Shown in pieces: positions 9,027-18,566 of a stretch of DNA of 64,000 bases. Within the stretch, counting starts at the first letter, position 1. Each line of letters starts with the position of its first letter. The notes under the pieces are model-generated. The model ran no database searches. It had not been told where the DNA came from and saw nothing but the letters and a program-made list of their open reading frames with translations. The position numbers and the translations under genes are program-made. Source of the DNA: Massilibacteroides sp. (lineage in GTDB: Bacteria > Bacteroidota > Bacteroidia > Bacteroidales > Tannerellaceae); the NCBI GenBank assembly GCA_028708075.1, contig JAQVZS010000006.1:38413-102412 (forward strand), given 5' to 3'.

Positions 9027-11168
9027 ATGGCAAGAAACAAAGATAAAAACAAAAGTACGCACATGCGCAAAGAAGCGATGTTGGCAGCGATTATGTCTCT
9101 CTTTCAATCTTCTCCCAAAGAACTTTTTAACTACAAACAGGTAAGTAAATTAATCGGTGTGGATAATCCGGTACAAAAGATGCAGACAGTAGACATTCTC
9201 TATGACCTCTGTGCCGAAGATATCATCACGGAAATAGACCGTGGACGTTACCGATTAAACGGACTAGGGACGGTTGCCGTCGGTACCTTCATGCGTCGCA
9301 GCAACGGGAAGAACTCGTTTATCCCTGAAGACGGCGGAAGCCCGGTTTTCGTAGCCGAGCGTAATTCAATGCACGCCATGGCGGGCGACAAGGTAAAAGT
9401 ACAGCTTTTGGCGAAACGTAAGGGGGCCGAACCTGAAGCGGAAGTTGTGGAAATTCTGGAAAGGAAAGAACGAATTTTTGTCGGCAAATTGCAAGTCGCC
9501 CGGGGATTCGCATTCCTGATAACGGAAGATAAAACCTTGGCAAACGATATTTTTATCCCGAAAGAAAAACTCAAAGGCGGAAAGAACGGCGACAAGGCGA
9601 TTGTACGGATCGTTAAATGGCCGGATGTCGCGAAAAACCCCATCGGAGAAGTCGTCGACATTCTGGGAATAGCCGGACAAAACAATGCGGAGATGCATGC
9701 GATCCTAGCAGAATTCGGGTTACCCTACAAATATCCGGCCGCCGTCGAACGGGCTGCCGACAAAATACCGGATCTCATTCCGGCTGAAGAAATCGCCAAG
9801 CGGGAAGACTTCCGCCAAGTATTGACTTTTACTATCGACCCTAAAGACGCGAAAGACTTTGACGATGCGCTTTCTTTTCGCCGGTTAAACAACGGTAATA
9901 TCGAAATCGGCGTGCATATCGCCGATGTGACGCATTACGTCACTCCCGGCAGCCTGATCGATCGTGAGGCGGAAAGCCGCGCCACATCCGTCTACCTTGT
10001 CGACCGCACCATACCCATGTTACCCGAACGCCTATGCAACCTGATTTGCTCCCTCCGTCCGGACGAAGAAAAATTGTGCTTCTCAACCATTTTCGAAATA
10101 AACGACAATGCGGAAGTCATCAAATCCCGGATTGGGCGGACGATAATCAAAAGCAACCAGCGCTACACCTATGAAGAAGCCCAGGAAGTGATCGAAACTG
10201 GTGAAGGAGAGCATAAAGACGCGATCCTTACTTTAAATACGTTGGCCAAAAAGATTCGTGAACGACGCTTTAAGAACGGTGCAATCAATTTCGATCGCTA
10301 CGAAGTCAAATTCGACATTGACGAAAACGGCAAACCTCTACGCGTTTATTTCAAAGAAGCGAAAGATTCGAACAAGCTGATCGAAGAATTTATGTTATTG
10401 GCCAACCGCACGGTAGCCGAATTTATCGGTAAAGTGAAAAAGGGGCAAGCGAAAAAAACATTTGTTTACCGCATTCATGAACTACCCGACCCGGAAAAAA
10501 TGGAAAACTTCGCCACCTTCATCCGCCGCTTCGGTTATCGGCTGAAAACAGAAGGAGGTAGGACGGAAGTCTCGAAGGGCATTAACAACCTGTTGGATAC
10601 CGTGCAGGGAAAACCAGAAGAGAACCTTATCGAAACGGTTGCGATCCGTGCCATGCAAAAAGCCAAATATTCCACGGATAATGTAGGACACTACGGGTTG
10701 GCCTTCGATTATTATACACATTTTACGTCGCCTATTCGCCGCTATCCGGACATGATGGTACACCGGTTGCTGGAACGCTATCTCGACGGCGGGCGCAGTG
10801 TCGTCAAAAGTAAATACGAAGAAGTTTGCGAACACTGTTCGACAATGGAACAGACTGCAGCTAACGCTGAACGGGCTTCCATCAAATACAAACAGGTAGA
10901 GTTCATGAGCGACAAATTAGGCTGTGTTTACGACGGAGTAATCTCGGGCGTCACCGAATGGGGGCTTTATGTAGAACTGAACGAAAATAAATGCGAAGGA
11001 TTAGTCCCCATACGTGATTTGGACGACGACTACTACGAATTCGATGAAAAGAATTACTGCCTGATGGGCCGCCGGAAAAAACATCAATACCGCTTGGGCG
11101 ATCCGATCACCATAAAAGTAGCCCAAGCCAATCTGGAACGGAAACAACTTGATTTCATGTTGGTTTAA
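9027..11168 (+). CDS. rnr: ribonuclease R
   Basis: RNase R is a 3'-to-5' exoribonuclease that degrades structured RNA. The 713-residue protein has an N-terminal helix-turn-helix-like region (about 15-80), two cold-shock-like domains (about 85-220), the RNB catalytic domain with the metal-binding stretch DPKDAKDFDD at 271-280, the FTSPIRRYPDMMVHR signature, and a C-terminal S1 domain (about 630-713) with GVISGVTEWGLYVEL. It lacks the long lysine-rich C-terminal tail of the E. coli enzyme. It stands alone on the plus strand. Confidence 0.96.
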   Translation: MARNKDKNKSTHMRKEAMLAAIMSLFQSSPKELFNYKQVSKLIGVDNPVQKMQTVDILYDLCAEDIITEIDRGRYRLNGLGTVAVGTFMRRSNGKNSFIPEDGGSPVFVAERNSMHAMAGDKVKVQLLAKRKGAEPEAEVVEILERKERIFVGKLQVARGFAFLITEDKTLANDIFIPKEKLKGGKNGDKAIVRIVKWPDVAKNPIGEVVDILGIAGQNNAEMHAILAEFGLPYKYPAAVERAADKIPDLIPAEEIAKREDFRQVLTFTIDPKDAKDFDDALSFRRLNNGNIEIGVHIADVTHYVTPGSLIDREAESRATSVYLVDRTIPMLPERLCNLICSLRPDEEKLCFSTIFEINDNAEVIKSRIGRTIIKSNQRYTYEEAQEVIETGEGEHKDAILTLNTLAKKIRERRFKNGAINFDRYEVKFDIDENGKPLRVYFKEAKDSNKLIEEFMLLANRTVAEFIGKVKKGQAKKTFVYRIHELPDPEKMENFATFIRRFGYRLKTEGGRTEVSKGINNLLDTVQGKPEENLIETVAIRAMQKAKYSTDNVGHYGLAFDYYTHFTSPIRRYPDMMVHRLLERYLDGGRSVVKSKYEEVCEHCSTMEQTAANAERASIKYKQVEFMSDKLGCVYDGVISGVTEWGLYVELNENKCEGLVPIRDLDDDYYEFDEKNYCLMGRRKKHQYRLGDPITIKVAQANLERKQLDFMLV

Positions 11169-11173
11169 GTCAT

Positions 11174-11197
11174 CGGGATGTAAGAATCCGTTTTTTT
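11174..11197 (+). terminator. weak rho-independent terminator after rnr
   Basis: A short imperfect stem CGGGAT/ATCCG with one bulge is followed by seven T. It begins a few bases after the rnr stop codon. The stem is short, so the call is tentative. Confidence 0.4.
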
Positions 11198-11255
11198 CGG
11201 CCGATGTCAGGAGTAACAAAAAAATTGACAAAAGGCATATACAGAAAGAGACATA

Positions 11256-12473
11256 TCAGAAATAATCCGAGAAATAGGGTTTTTCATTCGGAATAATATT
11301 CTCCAATAACTTCAACGTTTTGGGATCTGCTTTCAAGTGCTCCACCTTATAAAAATACGACGGGCGGCGAAAACTCATCATCAAAGCCGTCAACGTTTGA
11401 ATATTCAAAACCACAGGACGACCGATCTTTTCGCGTGTCACAGTTACAGTACCGTCTTTTGCCCAACTCAATCCGAAAATACCGTTGTTCCAGTCGGCAA
11501 TCGGATCAGTCACTACAAAATGGAAGGAACGACCTTTCATCGCAAACGGATATTCTTTCAAAAAAGCTTCCACATCGACGATACGTCCCATAAAATAAGG
11601 TTCGATGGATTCAACAATCTGACTATCATCCAACAAATAAGCGATTGGCTCGTTTTTATAGACATGTCCTTCCAGCTTATCGATCATGGAATCATGCGCA
11701 TGAATAAAGTTCCACAACCCTTTGCGTGCTTCCTGGTTGAGATAAATAATCTCTTTAATATGAAAAATATCATCCTCTATCCAATACATCAGATAACCCA
11801 TAGGGATATTGTGACCGTCATAATAAACAGCCGCGTTCCGTTCCTCTTCGTTCTCCCAACGCCAATATTCGTCCCATTCCAACTTTTCGCGGATCATGGA
11901 GCCATGCGTGCTTTTTGCGAAACGATCGTATGTATCGATAACAACTTTATCGTCAATCGGCACCCGTTCCACGTAGCCGGGCTGATCGGGATATTTCGGA
12001 ATTTGCGTATCTTTCAACGTAAACATCAGATGCTCGGAAATAATTTCCCAGCCTTTTCTCCTGTAATAGGGAATAGAATAGGGATAAAGATAAGAAATCC
12101 ATTGTTTTTTTTCACGCATCTTACCCAATCCGACCTTAATCAGGTCGTTCATCAAACCCATATTGGTATATTCGGGGTACGTACCTACACCGGTAAGCCC
12201 TCCCATCTTGAAGAGCTTGCCGTGAATATTCACAATACAAGGATAAATACAGATCTGTGAAACAAGTCGTTCGCCATTAAACCATCCCAGTACTTCCGAC
12301 TTTTGGAGTACCGGGCGTTTCGCTCGGACAATTTCACCGTCTTCGTAACCGCTTTCTTCCAGTTCTTGGTTCGTGACTTGAAAGACATAGCGCAAAAGTT
12401 CATTATACTGGTCCAGATACTTGACGCTGACCGGTTTTAATACTAATTGTTCGCGTAATTTATGACCTTGCAT
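11256..12473 (-). CDS. GNAT-family N-acetyltransferase, Eis-like
   Basis: The 405-residue protein has the layout of Eis (enhanced intracellular survival) acetyltransferases: an N-terminal GNAT domain with the acetyl-CoA stretch GGLTGVGTYPEYTNMGLMNDLI around 92-113, a second GNAT-like domain, and a C-terminal sterol-carrier-like domain ending in a carboxy-terminal phenylalanine, whose free carboxylate takes part in catalysis in Eis. The WxxSYLYPYSIPYYRRKGWEI-type stretch after the first domain is also typical. In other bacteria Eis proteins acetylate aminoglycosides or other amines; the substrate here is unknown. It is a single-gene unit convergent with rnr. Confidence 0.82.
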   Translation of the reverse strand: MQGHKLREQLVLKPVSVKYLDQYNELLRYVFQVTNQELEESGYEDGEIVRAKRPVLQKSEVLGWFNGERLVSQICIYPCIVNIHGKLFKMGGLTGVGTYPEYTNMGLMNDLIKVGLGKMREKKQWISYLYPYSIPYYRRKGWEIISEHLMFTLKDTQIPKYPDQPGYVERVPIDDKVVIDTYDRFAKSTHGSMIREKLEWDEYWRWENEEERNAAVYYDGHNIPMGYLMYWIEDDIFHIKEIIYLNQEARKGLWNFIHAHDSMIDKLEGHVYKNEPIAYLLDDSQIVESIEPYFMGRIVDVEAFLKEYPFAMKGRSFHFVVTDPIADWNNGIFGLSWAKDGTVTVTREKIGRPVVLNIQTLTALMMSFRRPSYFYKVEHLKADPKTLKLLENIIPNEKPYFSDYF

Positions 12474-12556
12474 GATTCTTTATAAATTCACTGCAAATGT
12501 ATTATTATTTTAATACGAATGTTCCTTGTTTCCCAAAAAACAGAAAGTCACCTAAT

Positions 12557-14149
12557 TTATTCTTTGCATATGTCAGACGAAGTTTTCTTCGGCGGATAGT
12601 CCAAGGTGTAATGCAAGCCCCGGCTTTCCTTCCGTTCGATTGCCTGCCGCATAATCAGATAACCGGTATTGACCATATTCCGCAACTCGCAAATTGCTTT
12701 CGAGGCAACCGATCGTTTAAACAGACTTTCTGTTTCTTCGTAAATGATATCCAACCGATCCCAGGCACGTTTCAGACGCAGATCGGAACGTACAATGCCG
12801 ACATACGTACTCATAATTTGACCAACTTCCTTGACACTTTGCGTGATCAGTACCATCTCCTCCGGCGAAGTCATCCCCTCATCGTTCCACGCCGGGACAT
12901 TTTCCTGATAAGAATAACGATCTATAACCGAACAGCTATGTTTGGCAGCAGCATCCGCATAAACCACCGCTTCGATCAGTGAATTGGAAGCGAGCCGGTT
13001 TCCTCCATGCAATCCGGTACAGGCACATTCTCCTACAGCATAGAGGCGATTGATCGACGAGCGGGCGTCCAAATCAACCTTAATTCCTCCGCAAAGATAG
13101 TGTGCAGCTGGAGCAACCGGAATAAAATCACGCGTAATGTCGATCCCTATATCCAAGCATTTCTTATAAATATTTGGAAAATGTTTACGGGTCTCTTCCG
13201 CGTTCTTATGCGTTACATCCAAATAAACATGATCGTCGCCACGGTTTTTCATCTCGTTGTCAATGGCACGTGCTACAATATCGCGCGGCGCTAACGATAA
13301 GCGTTTATCATATTTTTGCATAAACTCTTTTCCGTCTTTTGTCCGTAAGACTCCCCCGTAGCCACGCATGGCTTCTGTGATCAGAAAGGAAGGGCGATCC
13401 CCCGGATGAAAAAGCGCCGTCGGATGAAACTGGACAAATTCCATATCCTTAACCGTTCCTTTCGCACGATAGACCATCGCAATCCCGTCACCGGTCGCCA
13501 CCATCGGATTCGTCGTAGTTTGGTAAACCGCGCCGATTCCCCCAGTAGCCATTAACGTTATTTTAGACAGAAACGTGTCAATCTTTCCCGTTTCCATATC
13601 CATGACATACGCTCCAAAACATTCGATGTCTGGAGTCTGTCGAGTCACTTTAACCCCCAAATGATGCTGTGTAAGGATTTCAATAGTAAAATGATTCTCA
13701 TAAATATCGATATTCGAATGTTTTTGTACAGCCCGGATAAGGCTGTCCTGTATTTCCGCTCCGGTATTGTCTTTGTGGTGCAAGATACGGAATTCAGAAT
13801 GACCACCTTCACGGTGCAAGTCGAAGTTTCCTTTCTCGTCTTTATCAAAGTCCACCCCCCAACTAATTAACTCTTTAATCTGCGCCGGTGCGTTTCGAAC
13901 CACTTTTTCCACAGCTGCCCGGGCGCTGAGATAATCTCCGGCGATCATGGTATCTTCAATATGCTTCTCAAAATTATCTGTGATCAAGTTGGTAACAGAA
14001 GCAATACCCCCCTGCGCAAAATACGTATTTGCTTCTTCCAAATTTGTTTTCGAAATTAACGCTACTTTACCCTTTCCCGCAACCTTTAGCGCGAAACTCA
14101 TACCCGCAATTCCCGAACCGATCACCAAAAAATCGTACCGCTTTACCAT
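12557..14149 (-). CDS. nadB: L-aspartate oxidase
   Basis: NadB oxidises L-aspartate to iminoaspartate, the first step of NAD synthesis; in anaerobes fumarate is the likely electron acceptor. The 530-residue flavoprotein has the FAD-binding start FLVIGSGIAGMSFAL (residues 7-21), the REGGHS and HPTALF active-site stretches, and the C-terminal GECACTGLHGGNRLASNS motif that distinguishes the NadB/SdhA family. The C-terminal helical domain is complete. nadA and nadC are not nearby, so it is an isolated gene here. The length is typical. Confidence 0.96.
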   Translation of the reverse strand: MVKRYDFLVIGSGIAGMSFALKVAGKGKVALISKTNLEEANTYFAQGGIASVTNLITDNFEKHIEDTMIAGDYLSARAAVEKVVRNAPAQIKELISWGVDFDKDEKGNFDLHREGGHSEFRILHHKDNTGAEIQDSLIRAVQKHSNIDIYENHFTIEILTQHHLGVKVTRQTPDIECFGAYVMDMETGKIDTFLSKITLMATGGIGAVYQTTTNPMVATGDGIAMVYRAKGTVKDMEFVQFHPTALFHPGDRPSFLITEAMRGYGGVLRTKDGKEFMQKYDKRLSLAPRDIVARAIDNEMKNRGDDHVYLDVTHKNAEETRKHFPNIYKKCLDIGIDITRDFIPVAPAAHYLCGGIKVDLDARSSINRLYAVGECACTGLHGGNRLASNSLIEAVVYADAAAKHSCSVIDRYSYQENVPAWNDEGMTSPEEMVLITQSVKEVGQIMSTYVGIVRSDLRLKRAWDRLDIIYEETESLFKRSVASKAICELRNMVNTGYLIMRQAIERKESRGLHYTLDYPPKKTSSDICKE

Positions 14150-14241
14150 TTTGCTTCGTTTAATACCTACAAAAGTATAAATTAACAGCCAAACGCATCA
14201 TATATTCCATAAATAACACATGGAATCTTTTTCGCTATCTT

Positions 14242-14250
14242 TATCTTTGC
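14242..14250 (+). promoter_or_regulatory. -7 promoter element for the DUF4271-hemD-rnpA-yidD-tatD operon
   Basis: TATCTTTGC is an exact TAnnTTTG box 25 bp before the ATG at 14276. There is no clear TTTG at -33. It is the only good promoter candidate for the five overlapping genes that follow. Confidence 0.5.
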
Positions 14251-14275
14251 GGTCAGAAAATTGAGAAAGTAAAGC

Positions 14276-15007
14276 ATGGACAATTTATTTGAAGGATATG
14301 TAGGAATTCGCCTATGGGATGGACAGGTTCTAAACGATTTGCTGTTCAGCTTTCTTATAGGTCTTTTATTCCTATTCGCATTAGCTTTTCGGCTCCATTA
14401 CCGTTCCTTTCTGAAAATGGTGAAAGACGTTTTTTACACGAAAGAAAGACAAAGCCTTTTCGAAAATGGAGTCGCTTCAGACCATTATTTCCGTCAGTTT
14501 ATGCTCTTTCATGCACTAGTTCTTTGTTCATTATTTGCTTTTTCTAGACTATATATCAACGATTTAATAACTTTTGAGCTAACCAGCCACAGCATATTAC
14601 TATGCCTGGGAGGAATCTTCGGAATCGTCGCATTGTTCTATTTCTTTAAACAAATCATGTATGCCATAACTGCAAACATTTTCTCAGATAACAACAAATA
14701 TAAACTCTGGAAAAACAGTTATCTGGCAATCATGGGGAGCTGGGGAATTTTACTTTACATACCAGTGATCTGGTCCATCTTTTGGGGCGCCTATCCTGTT
14801 CTTCCCGTTATTTTGTTTGTCTTGTTTTATATTTTATGTCGTTTTGCAATTATATACAAGACTTTACGGATATTTCACAAGAAAAACACCGGATTATTGT
14901 ATATAAATTTGTATCTTTGCGCTCAAGAAATTCTACCTCTGGTATTTTTGTACGAAGGTATGGTTTATTTGTATAACTTTATCAAGACAAGTACTTTATG
15001 GCATTGA
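14276..15007 (+). CDS. DUF4271 family integral membrane protein
   Basis: The 243-residue protein consists mostly of hydrophobic helices; six to seven membrane segments can be counted (starting near 24-44, 80-97, 103-122, 150-170, 172-193 and 215-236). It fits the Bacteroidota family DUF4271, which commonly precedes hemD. Its stop codon lies inside the first codons of hemD (ATGGCATTGA), a 10-bp overlap. The function is unknown. Context with uroporphyrinogen III synthase might suggest a link to tetrapyrroles, but that is only inference. Confidence 0.85.
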   Translation: MDNLFEGYVGIRLWDGQVLNDLLFSFLIGLLFLFALAFRLHYRSFLKMVKDVFYTKERQSLFENGVASDHYFRQFMLFHALVLCSLFAFSRLYINDLITFELTSHSILLCLGGIFGIVALFYFFKQIMYAITANIFSDNNKYKLWKNSYLAIMGSWGILLYIPVIWSIFWGAYPVLPVILFVLFYILCRFAIIYKTLRIFHKKNTGLLYINLYLCAQEILPLVFLYEGMVYLYNFIKTSTLWH

Positions 15008-15765
15008 GTATAAAGAAGGTATTAATATCGCAGCCCCGACCTACAACCGAAAAATCCCCCTATTTCGATATTGCAGAAAAATATGGTGTTGAAATAGATT
15101 TTCATCCTTTTATTAAAGTAGAACCGCTAAATTCAAAAGAATTCAGACAACAAAAAGTTTCAATTCTCGACCATACAGCCGTTATTTTCACAGCTCGTAC
15201 CGCGATCGACCATTTTTTTCACTTATGTGAGGAAATGAGGGTAACGATTCCGGAAACAATGAAATATTTCTGCACAACTGAAACAATCGCGGTATATTTG
15301 CAAAAGTATATTATATATCGTAAACGTAAAATTTTTTTCGGACAAACTGGAAAGATTGAAGATCTAGTGACCGTCATCATTAAACATGCGAAAGAAAAAT
15401 ATTTCATTCCGGTTTCAGATGTTCATAAAGACGATCTATTATCGATGCTCGAAGCTAAAAAAATCAATTTCACGAAAGCTGTTATGTATCGTACGGTAAG
15501 CAATAATTTTGCAAAAGACGAAACCTTCGATTACGATATGCTTATTTTTTTCAGCCCTTCGGGTATTGCTTCGTTATTGAAAAACTTCCCGGATTTCAAA
15601 CAAAACAACATAAAAATCGGATGTTTTGGGCCGACCACAGCAAAAGCCGTTAAGGAAGCTGGTTTAAGGCTGGATGTGGAAGCTCCGTCGCCCGAAGCTC
15701 CATCGATGACGGCTGCTTTGGAATTATATTTGAAGAAAGAATTGAGCGAGAAAAAGAGAGAATGA
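14998..15765 (+). CDS. hemD: uroporphyrinogen-III synthase
   Basis: HemD closes hydroxymethylbilane to uroporphyrinogen III, the branch point to haem, sirohaem and cobalamin. The 255-residue protein shows the two-lobed pattern of the family: ILISQPRP at the start, FTARTAIDHF in the first lobe, and FFSPSGIASL and GCFGPTTAKAVKEAGL in the second. Sequence conservation in HemD is always low, so the call relies on these short motifs and length. It overlaps DUF4271 upstream and rnpA downstream (ATGA). No other haem gene is in the window. Confidence 0.9.
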   Translation: MALSIKKVLISQPRPTTEKSPYFDIAEKYGVEIDFHPFIKVEPLNSKEFRQQKVSILDHTAVIFTARTAIDHFFHLCEEMRVTIPETMKYFCTTETIAVYLQKYIIYRKRKIFFGQTGKIEDLVTVIIKHAKEKYFIPVSDVHKDDLLSMLEAKKINFTKAVMYRTVSNNFAKDETFDYDMLIFFSPSGIASLLKNFPDFKQNNIKIGCFGPTTAKAVKEAGLRLDVEAPSPEAPSMTAALELYLKKELSEKKRE

Positions 15766-16148
15766 CCGAAAAAAGGTTTTGCCTCACCAAAGAGGAACGC
15801 TTGTCGTGGAAACGCCACATTGACTTGCTGTTTGAGAAAGGGCAATCGTTCGTTGCGTTCCCATTGCGGGTAATTTATTTACCCATAGAGCAGCTTTTTG
15901 TTCCAACGTCTATTCTGACAAGTGTTTCTAAAAAGAAATTCAAAAGAGCGGTAAAGCGTAATAAAATCAAAAGACAAATACGAGAAACTTACCGGCTACA
16001 AAAAGAAGAATTACAAATTCATCTTGAAGAAAAGGGAAAGAAATTATTGATTGCGTTCTTATACGTGGATAAAGAAATTCATCCGCATACGACCATCGAA
16101 AAAGCGATGAAGAAAAGCATTTCATTATTAAAAGAAAAAACAGAATGA
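15762..16148 (+). CDS. rnpA: ribonuclease P protein component
   Basis: RnpA is the protein cofactor of RNase P, which trims the 5' ends of tRNA precursors. The 128-residue basic protein has the RNR motif [18 protein letters not shown] at about residues 63-80 and the family's KKKFKRA lead-in. It is embedded between hemD and yidD with 4-bp ATGA overlaps on both sides. In many bacteria rnpA follows rpmH near the replication origin; no rpmH is present here, so the gene has moved into the hemD operon while keeping its yidD partner. Confidence 0.95.
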   Translation: MTEKRFCLTKEERLSWKRHIDLLFEKGQSFVAFPLRVIYLPIEQLFVPTSILTSVSKKKFKRAVKRNKIKRQIRETYRLQKEELQIHLEEKGKKLLIAFLYVDKEIHPHTTIEKAMKKSISLLKEKTE

Positions 16149-16366
16149 GACGCTTTTTCACCACACTCTTATTAATCCCGGTTTATATCTATAAATATTG
16201 TATTTCCCCGCTTACTCCCCCTACATGCCGGTATACGCCTACTTGTTCGGAGTATGCGGTACAGGCTTTGAAAAAACACGGACCGATAAAAGGCTTGTAT
16301 CTGGCCACCAAACGAATCCTTCGCTGCCATCCGTGGGGAGGAAGCGGTTATGATCCGGTGCCATGA
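16145..16366 (+). CDS. yidD: membrane protein insertion efficiency factor YidD
   Basis: The 73-residue protein carries the YidD pattern: an amphipathic N-terminal helix, [20 protein letters not shown] with its conserved cysteines, and the ending [14 protein letters not shown]. YidD helps YidC insert proteins in the inner membrane. Genes for rnpA and yidD are neighbours in most bacteria, as here. It overlaps rnpA and the TatD gene by 4 bp each. Confidence 0.96.
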   Translation: MRRFFTTLLLIPVYIYKYCISPLTPPTCRYTPTCSEYAVQALKKHGPIKGLYLATKRILRCHPWGGSGYDPVP

Positions 16367-17013
16367 CCTATTACGATATACATACGCATCAAGAAATCGT
16401 TTCACGCAACAATTTCGTGATTCAAAACAAGCAGGTAGAAGATAAACAGGCCTTGTGTTTTCTGCCCGGTCACTATTATTCTTACGGAATTCATCCGTGG
16501 TCAATCGAAAATATCTCACTACAAATGCAATGGCTAACAGAAGGGATGTTGCATCCCGGCGTACTCGCTCTGGGTGAAGCCGGATTGGACAAATTTATTG
16601 AAACACCGATGGATTTACAAGTCGAAGTATTCGCCGCACAAGCCGTTTTGGCGGAAGAGACAGACAAACCACTTATTATTCACTGCGTGAAAGCCTGGGA
16701 CGAATTATTTGCCGTGAAAAAAAAAATCCATCCACAAGTCCCTTGGATTATACACGGGTTTCGAGGAAATAGAATATTGGCAGAACAATTAGTAAAAAAA
16801 GGCTTCTGGATTTCTTTTGGAGAGTATTATAACGAAGAAGCCGTGAGACTTTGCTGGCCGGAACGTCTTTTTTTGGAAACGGACGAATCTTCCCTGAGTA
16901 TTGAATCGATCTATACGAATATCTCAAACCTTTTGAATCTGTCTATCGACTTATTAGCCTTCACATTAAGAAAGCATGTTCAGGAAGTCTTTTCTGTTCG
17001 ATTCGAAAAATAA
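16363..17013 (+). CDS. TatD family metal-dependent hydrolase
   Basis: The 216-residue protein is a short member of the TatD DNase family. It shows the metal-binding HTH pair in YDIHTHQE (residues 4-11), GEAGLDK, the histidines in IIHCVKAW and IIHGFRGN, and the aspartate in LETDESS. It is about 40 residues shorter than E. coli TatD (about 260), with losses in the loops rather than at the metal ligands. TatD proteins are 3'-5' DNases/RNases involved in repair of oxidised DNA. It is the last gene of the overlapping operon. Confidence 0.9.
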   Translation: MTYYDIHTHQEIVSRNNFVIQNKQVEDKQALCFLPGHYYSYGIHPWSIENISLQMQWLTEGMLHPGVLALGEAGLDKFIETPMDLQVEVFAAQAVLAEETDKPLIIHCVKAWDELFAVKKKIHPQVPWIIHGFRGNRILAEQLVKKGFWISFGEYYNEEAVRLCWPERLFLETDESSLSIESIYTNISNLLNLSIDLLAFTLRKHVQEVFSVRFEK

Positions 17014-17017
17014 GTCG

Positions 17018-17026
17018 TACATTTGC
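17018..17026 (+). promoter_or_regulatory. -7 promoter element for tyrS
   Basis: TACATTTGC matches TAnnTTTG exactly and starts 5 bp after the TatD stop codon, 41 bp before tyrS. A TTTCTG at 16991..16996 is at roughly the right place for the -33 element but is not an exact TTTG. Confidence 0.5.
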
Positions 17027-17066
17027 CTGCTAATTAAGAAAAAACAATAGACGAAATATAAGAACG

Positions 17067-18359
17067 ATGAATTTTGTAGAAGAATTAAAATGGAGGGGCA
17101 TGATACATGATATGATGCCTGGAACGGAAGAACAATTGCAAAAAGAAATGACGTCTGCTTACGTTGGAATAGATCCAACGGCAGATTCCTTACATATTGG
17201 TCACTTGGTTAGTGTGATGATGCTGAAACACTTTCAGCGTTCTGGACACCGTCCGATTGCATTAGTCGGCGGAGCAACCGGTATGATTGGTGATCCATCT
17301 CTTAAATCGGCTGAACGCAATCTACTGGATGAAGCAACGCTTCGCCATAACCAGGAATATATCCAAAAGCAATTGGCAAAGTTTCTTGATTTCGACTCAG
17401 ACGCTCCCAATGCGGCAAAATTAGTCAACAACTACGACTGGATGAAAGAATATTCTTTTCTCAACTTCATTCGGGATATAGGCAAACATCTAACCGTCAA
17501 TTACATGATGGCTAAGGACTCGGTAAAAAAACGGCTGAGCAGCGAATCAAACGTTGGCATGTCGTTTACCGAATTTTCTTATCAATTATTACAAGGATAT
17601 GATTTCCTCTATCTATACGAACACGAAGGATGCCGTTTGCAAATGGGGGGATCTGACCAATGGGGGAATATCACAACCGGAACGGAACTAATCCGGCGCA
17701 AACTGGGAGGTGAAGCGTTCGCGCTGACCTGCCCGTTAATTACCAAAGCCGATGGTGGAAAATTCGGAAAGACAGAATCTGGAAACGTATGGTTGGACCG
17801 CAGATACACATCGCCTTACAAATTCTACCAGTTCTGGCTCAACGTCAGCGACGAAGACGCAGCAAAATACATTAAGATTTTTACCGCTTTATCGCAGGAA
17901 GAAATTGCCGTTTTGGAAGCAGAACAGGCAGCAGCCCCTCATTTTCGTCCCATACAAAAACGGTTAGCCCAAGAAGTCACCATCATGGTTCATTCGGTCG
18001 AGGATTACGAAGCTGCTGTAGAAGCTTCCAATATTCTGTTCGGAAATTCCACCTCAGAAGCCTTAAAGAAATTGGACGAGGACACTTTACTTGCAATATT
18101 CGATGGGGTTCCCCGCTTTGAAGTCTCTTTAGACGAACTTAAAACGGGCGTCAAGGCCTCTGAACTGCTGACCGAAAAAGCCGCCGTGTTTTCTTCCAAA
18201 GGCGAAATGCGCAAATTGGTTCAGAACGGAGGAGTAAACATCAATAAAGAAAAATTGATGGAAGCCGACGCAATCTTGACGACAAATTTGTTATTAGATG
18301 AAAAATATTTATTGATTCAACGTGGCAAGAAAAATTATTTCCTGTTAATCGCGAAATAA
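17067..18359 (+). CDS. tyrS: tyrosyl-tRNA synthetase
   Basis: TyrS charges tRNA-Tyr. The 430-residue class I enzyme has the HIGH motif in SLHIGHLV (about residue 40), the tyrosine-binding YQLLQGYDF and GGSDQWGN stretches, the KMSKS equivalent KFGKTESG (about 230), and a C-terminal S4 RNA-binding domain (about 350-430) with [12 protein letters not shown]. The length is typical. It is followed by the tRNA-Gln gene, which has its own promoter. Confidence 0.97.
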   Translation: MNFVEELKWRGMIHDMMPGTEEQLQKEMTSAYVGIDPTADSLHIGHLVSVMMLKHFQRSGHRPIALVGGATGMIGDPSLKSAERNLLDEATLRHNQEYIQKQLAKFLDFDSDAPNAAKLVNNYDWMKEYSFLNFIRDIGKHLTVNYMMAKDSVKKRLSSESNVGMSFTEFSYQLLQGYDFLYLYEHEGCRLQMGGSDQWGNITTGTELIRRKLGGEAFALTCPLITKADGGKFGKTESGNVWLDRRYTSPYKFYQFWLNVSDEDAAKYIKIFTALSQEEIAVLEAEQAAAPHFRPIQKRLAQEVTIMVHSVEDYEAAVEASNILFGNSTSEALKKLDEDTLLAIFDGVPRFEVSLDELKTGVKASELLTEKAAVFSSKGEMRKLVQNGGVNINKEKLMEADAILTTNLLLDEKYLLIQRGKKNYFLLIAK

Positions 18360-18377
18360 CAAAAACAGCTGGGAAGA

Positions 18378-18410
18378 TTTGCAAAGTTAGAATTTAGTTT
18401 TTACCTTTGC
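18378..18410 (+). promoter_or_regulatory. promoter of the tRNA-Gln gene
   Basis: TTTG at 18378..18381 and TACCTTTGC at 18402..18410, separated by 20 bp, are an exact match to the Bacteroidetes promoter pattern. The tRNA begins 24 bp after the -7 box. This is one of the two clearest promoters in the window. Confidence 0.75.
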
Positions 18411-18434
18411 ATCGCTTTACTGAAAGCATCTGAT

Positions 18435-18505
18435 TGTCTCATGGTGTAATGGTAGCACTACAGTTTTTGGTTCTGTCTGTCGAGGTTCGAATCCTCGTGG
18501 GACAA
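18435..18505 (+). tRNA. tRNA-Gln (anticodon TTG)
   Basis: A full cloverleaf can be drawn: acceptor stem TGTCTCA with TGGGACA (7 bp, one G-T pair), a D arm with GTG/CAC-type stem and the TAATGGTA loop, anticodon arm ACAGT-TTTTGGT-TCTGT with anticodon TTG at 18467..18469, and T arm CGAGG-TTCGAAT-CCTCG. The discriminator base is A. The 3' CCA is not encoded. The anticodon stem has a T-T apposition next to the loop, common in tRNA-Gln. Confidence 0.95.
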
Positions 18506-18510
18506 CAGAA

Positions 18511-18547
18511 AAAGAAGAAGTTACGAAAATAGTAGCTTCTTCTTTTT
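18511..18547 (+). terminator. rho-independent terminator after tRNA-Gln
   Basis: A 14-bp stem with one G-T pair (AAAGAAGAAGTTAC with GTAGCTTCTTCTTT) encloses the loop GAAAATA and runs into a T tract. The left arm begins with AAA, so it may also serve the convergent gene that ends at 18567. Confidence 0.85.
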
Positions 18548-18566
18548 GTTACTTAAGACTAATTTT

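Noticed and set aside
11337..12260. 307-residue ORF opposite the Eis-like gene
   Set aside because: It is a long open shadow in the antisense frame of a gene with clear family motifs; it shows no domain and is rich in His and Ile as antisense frames often are.
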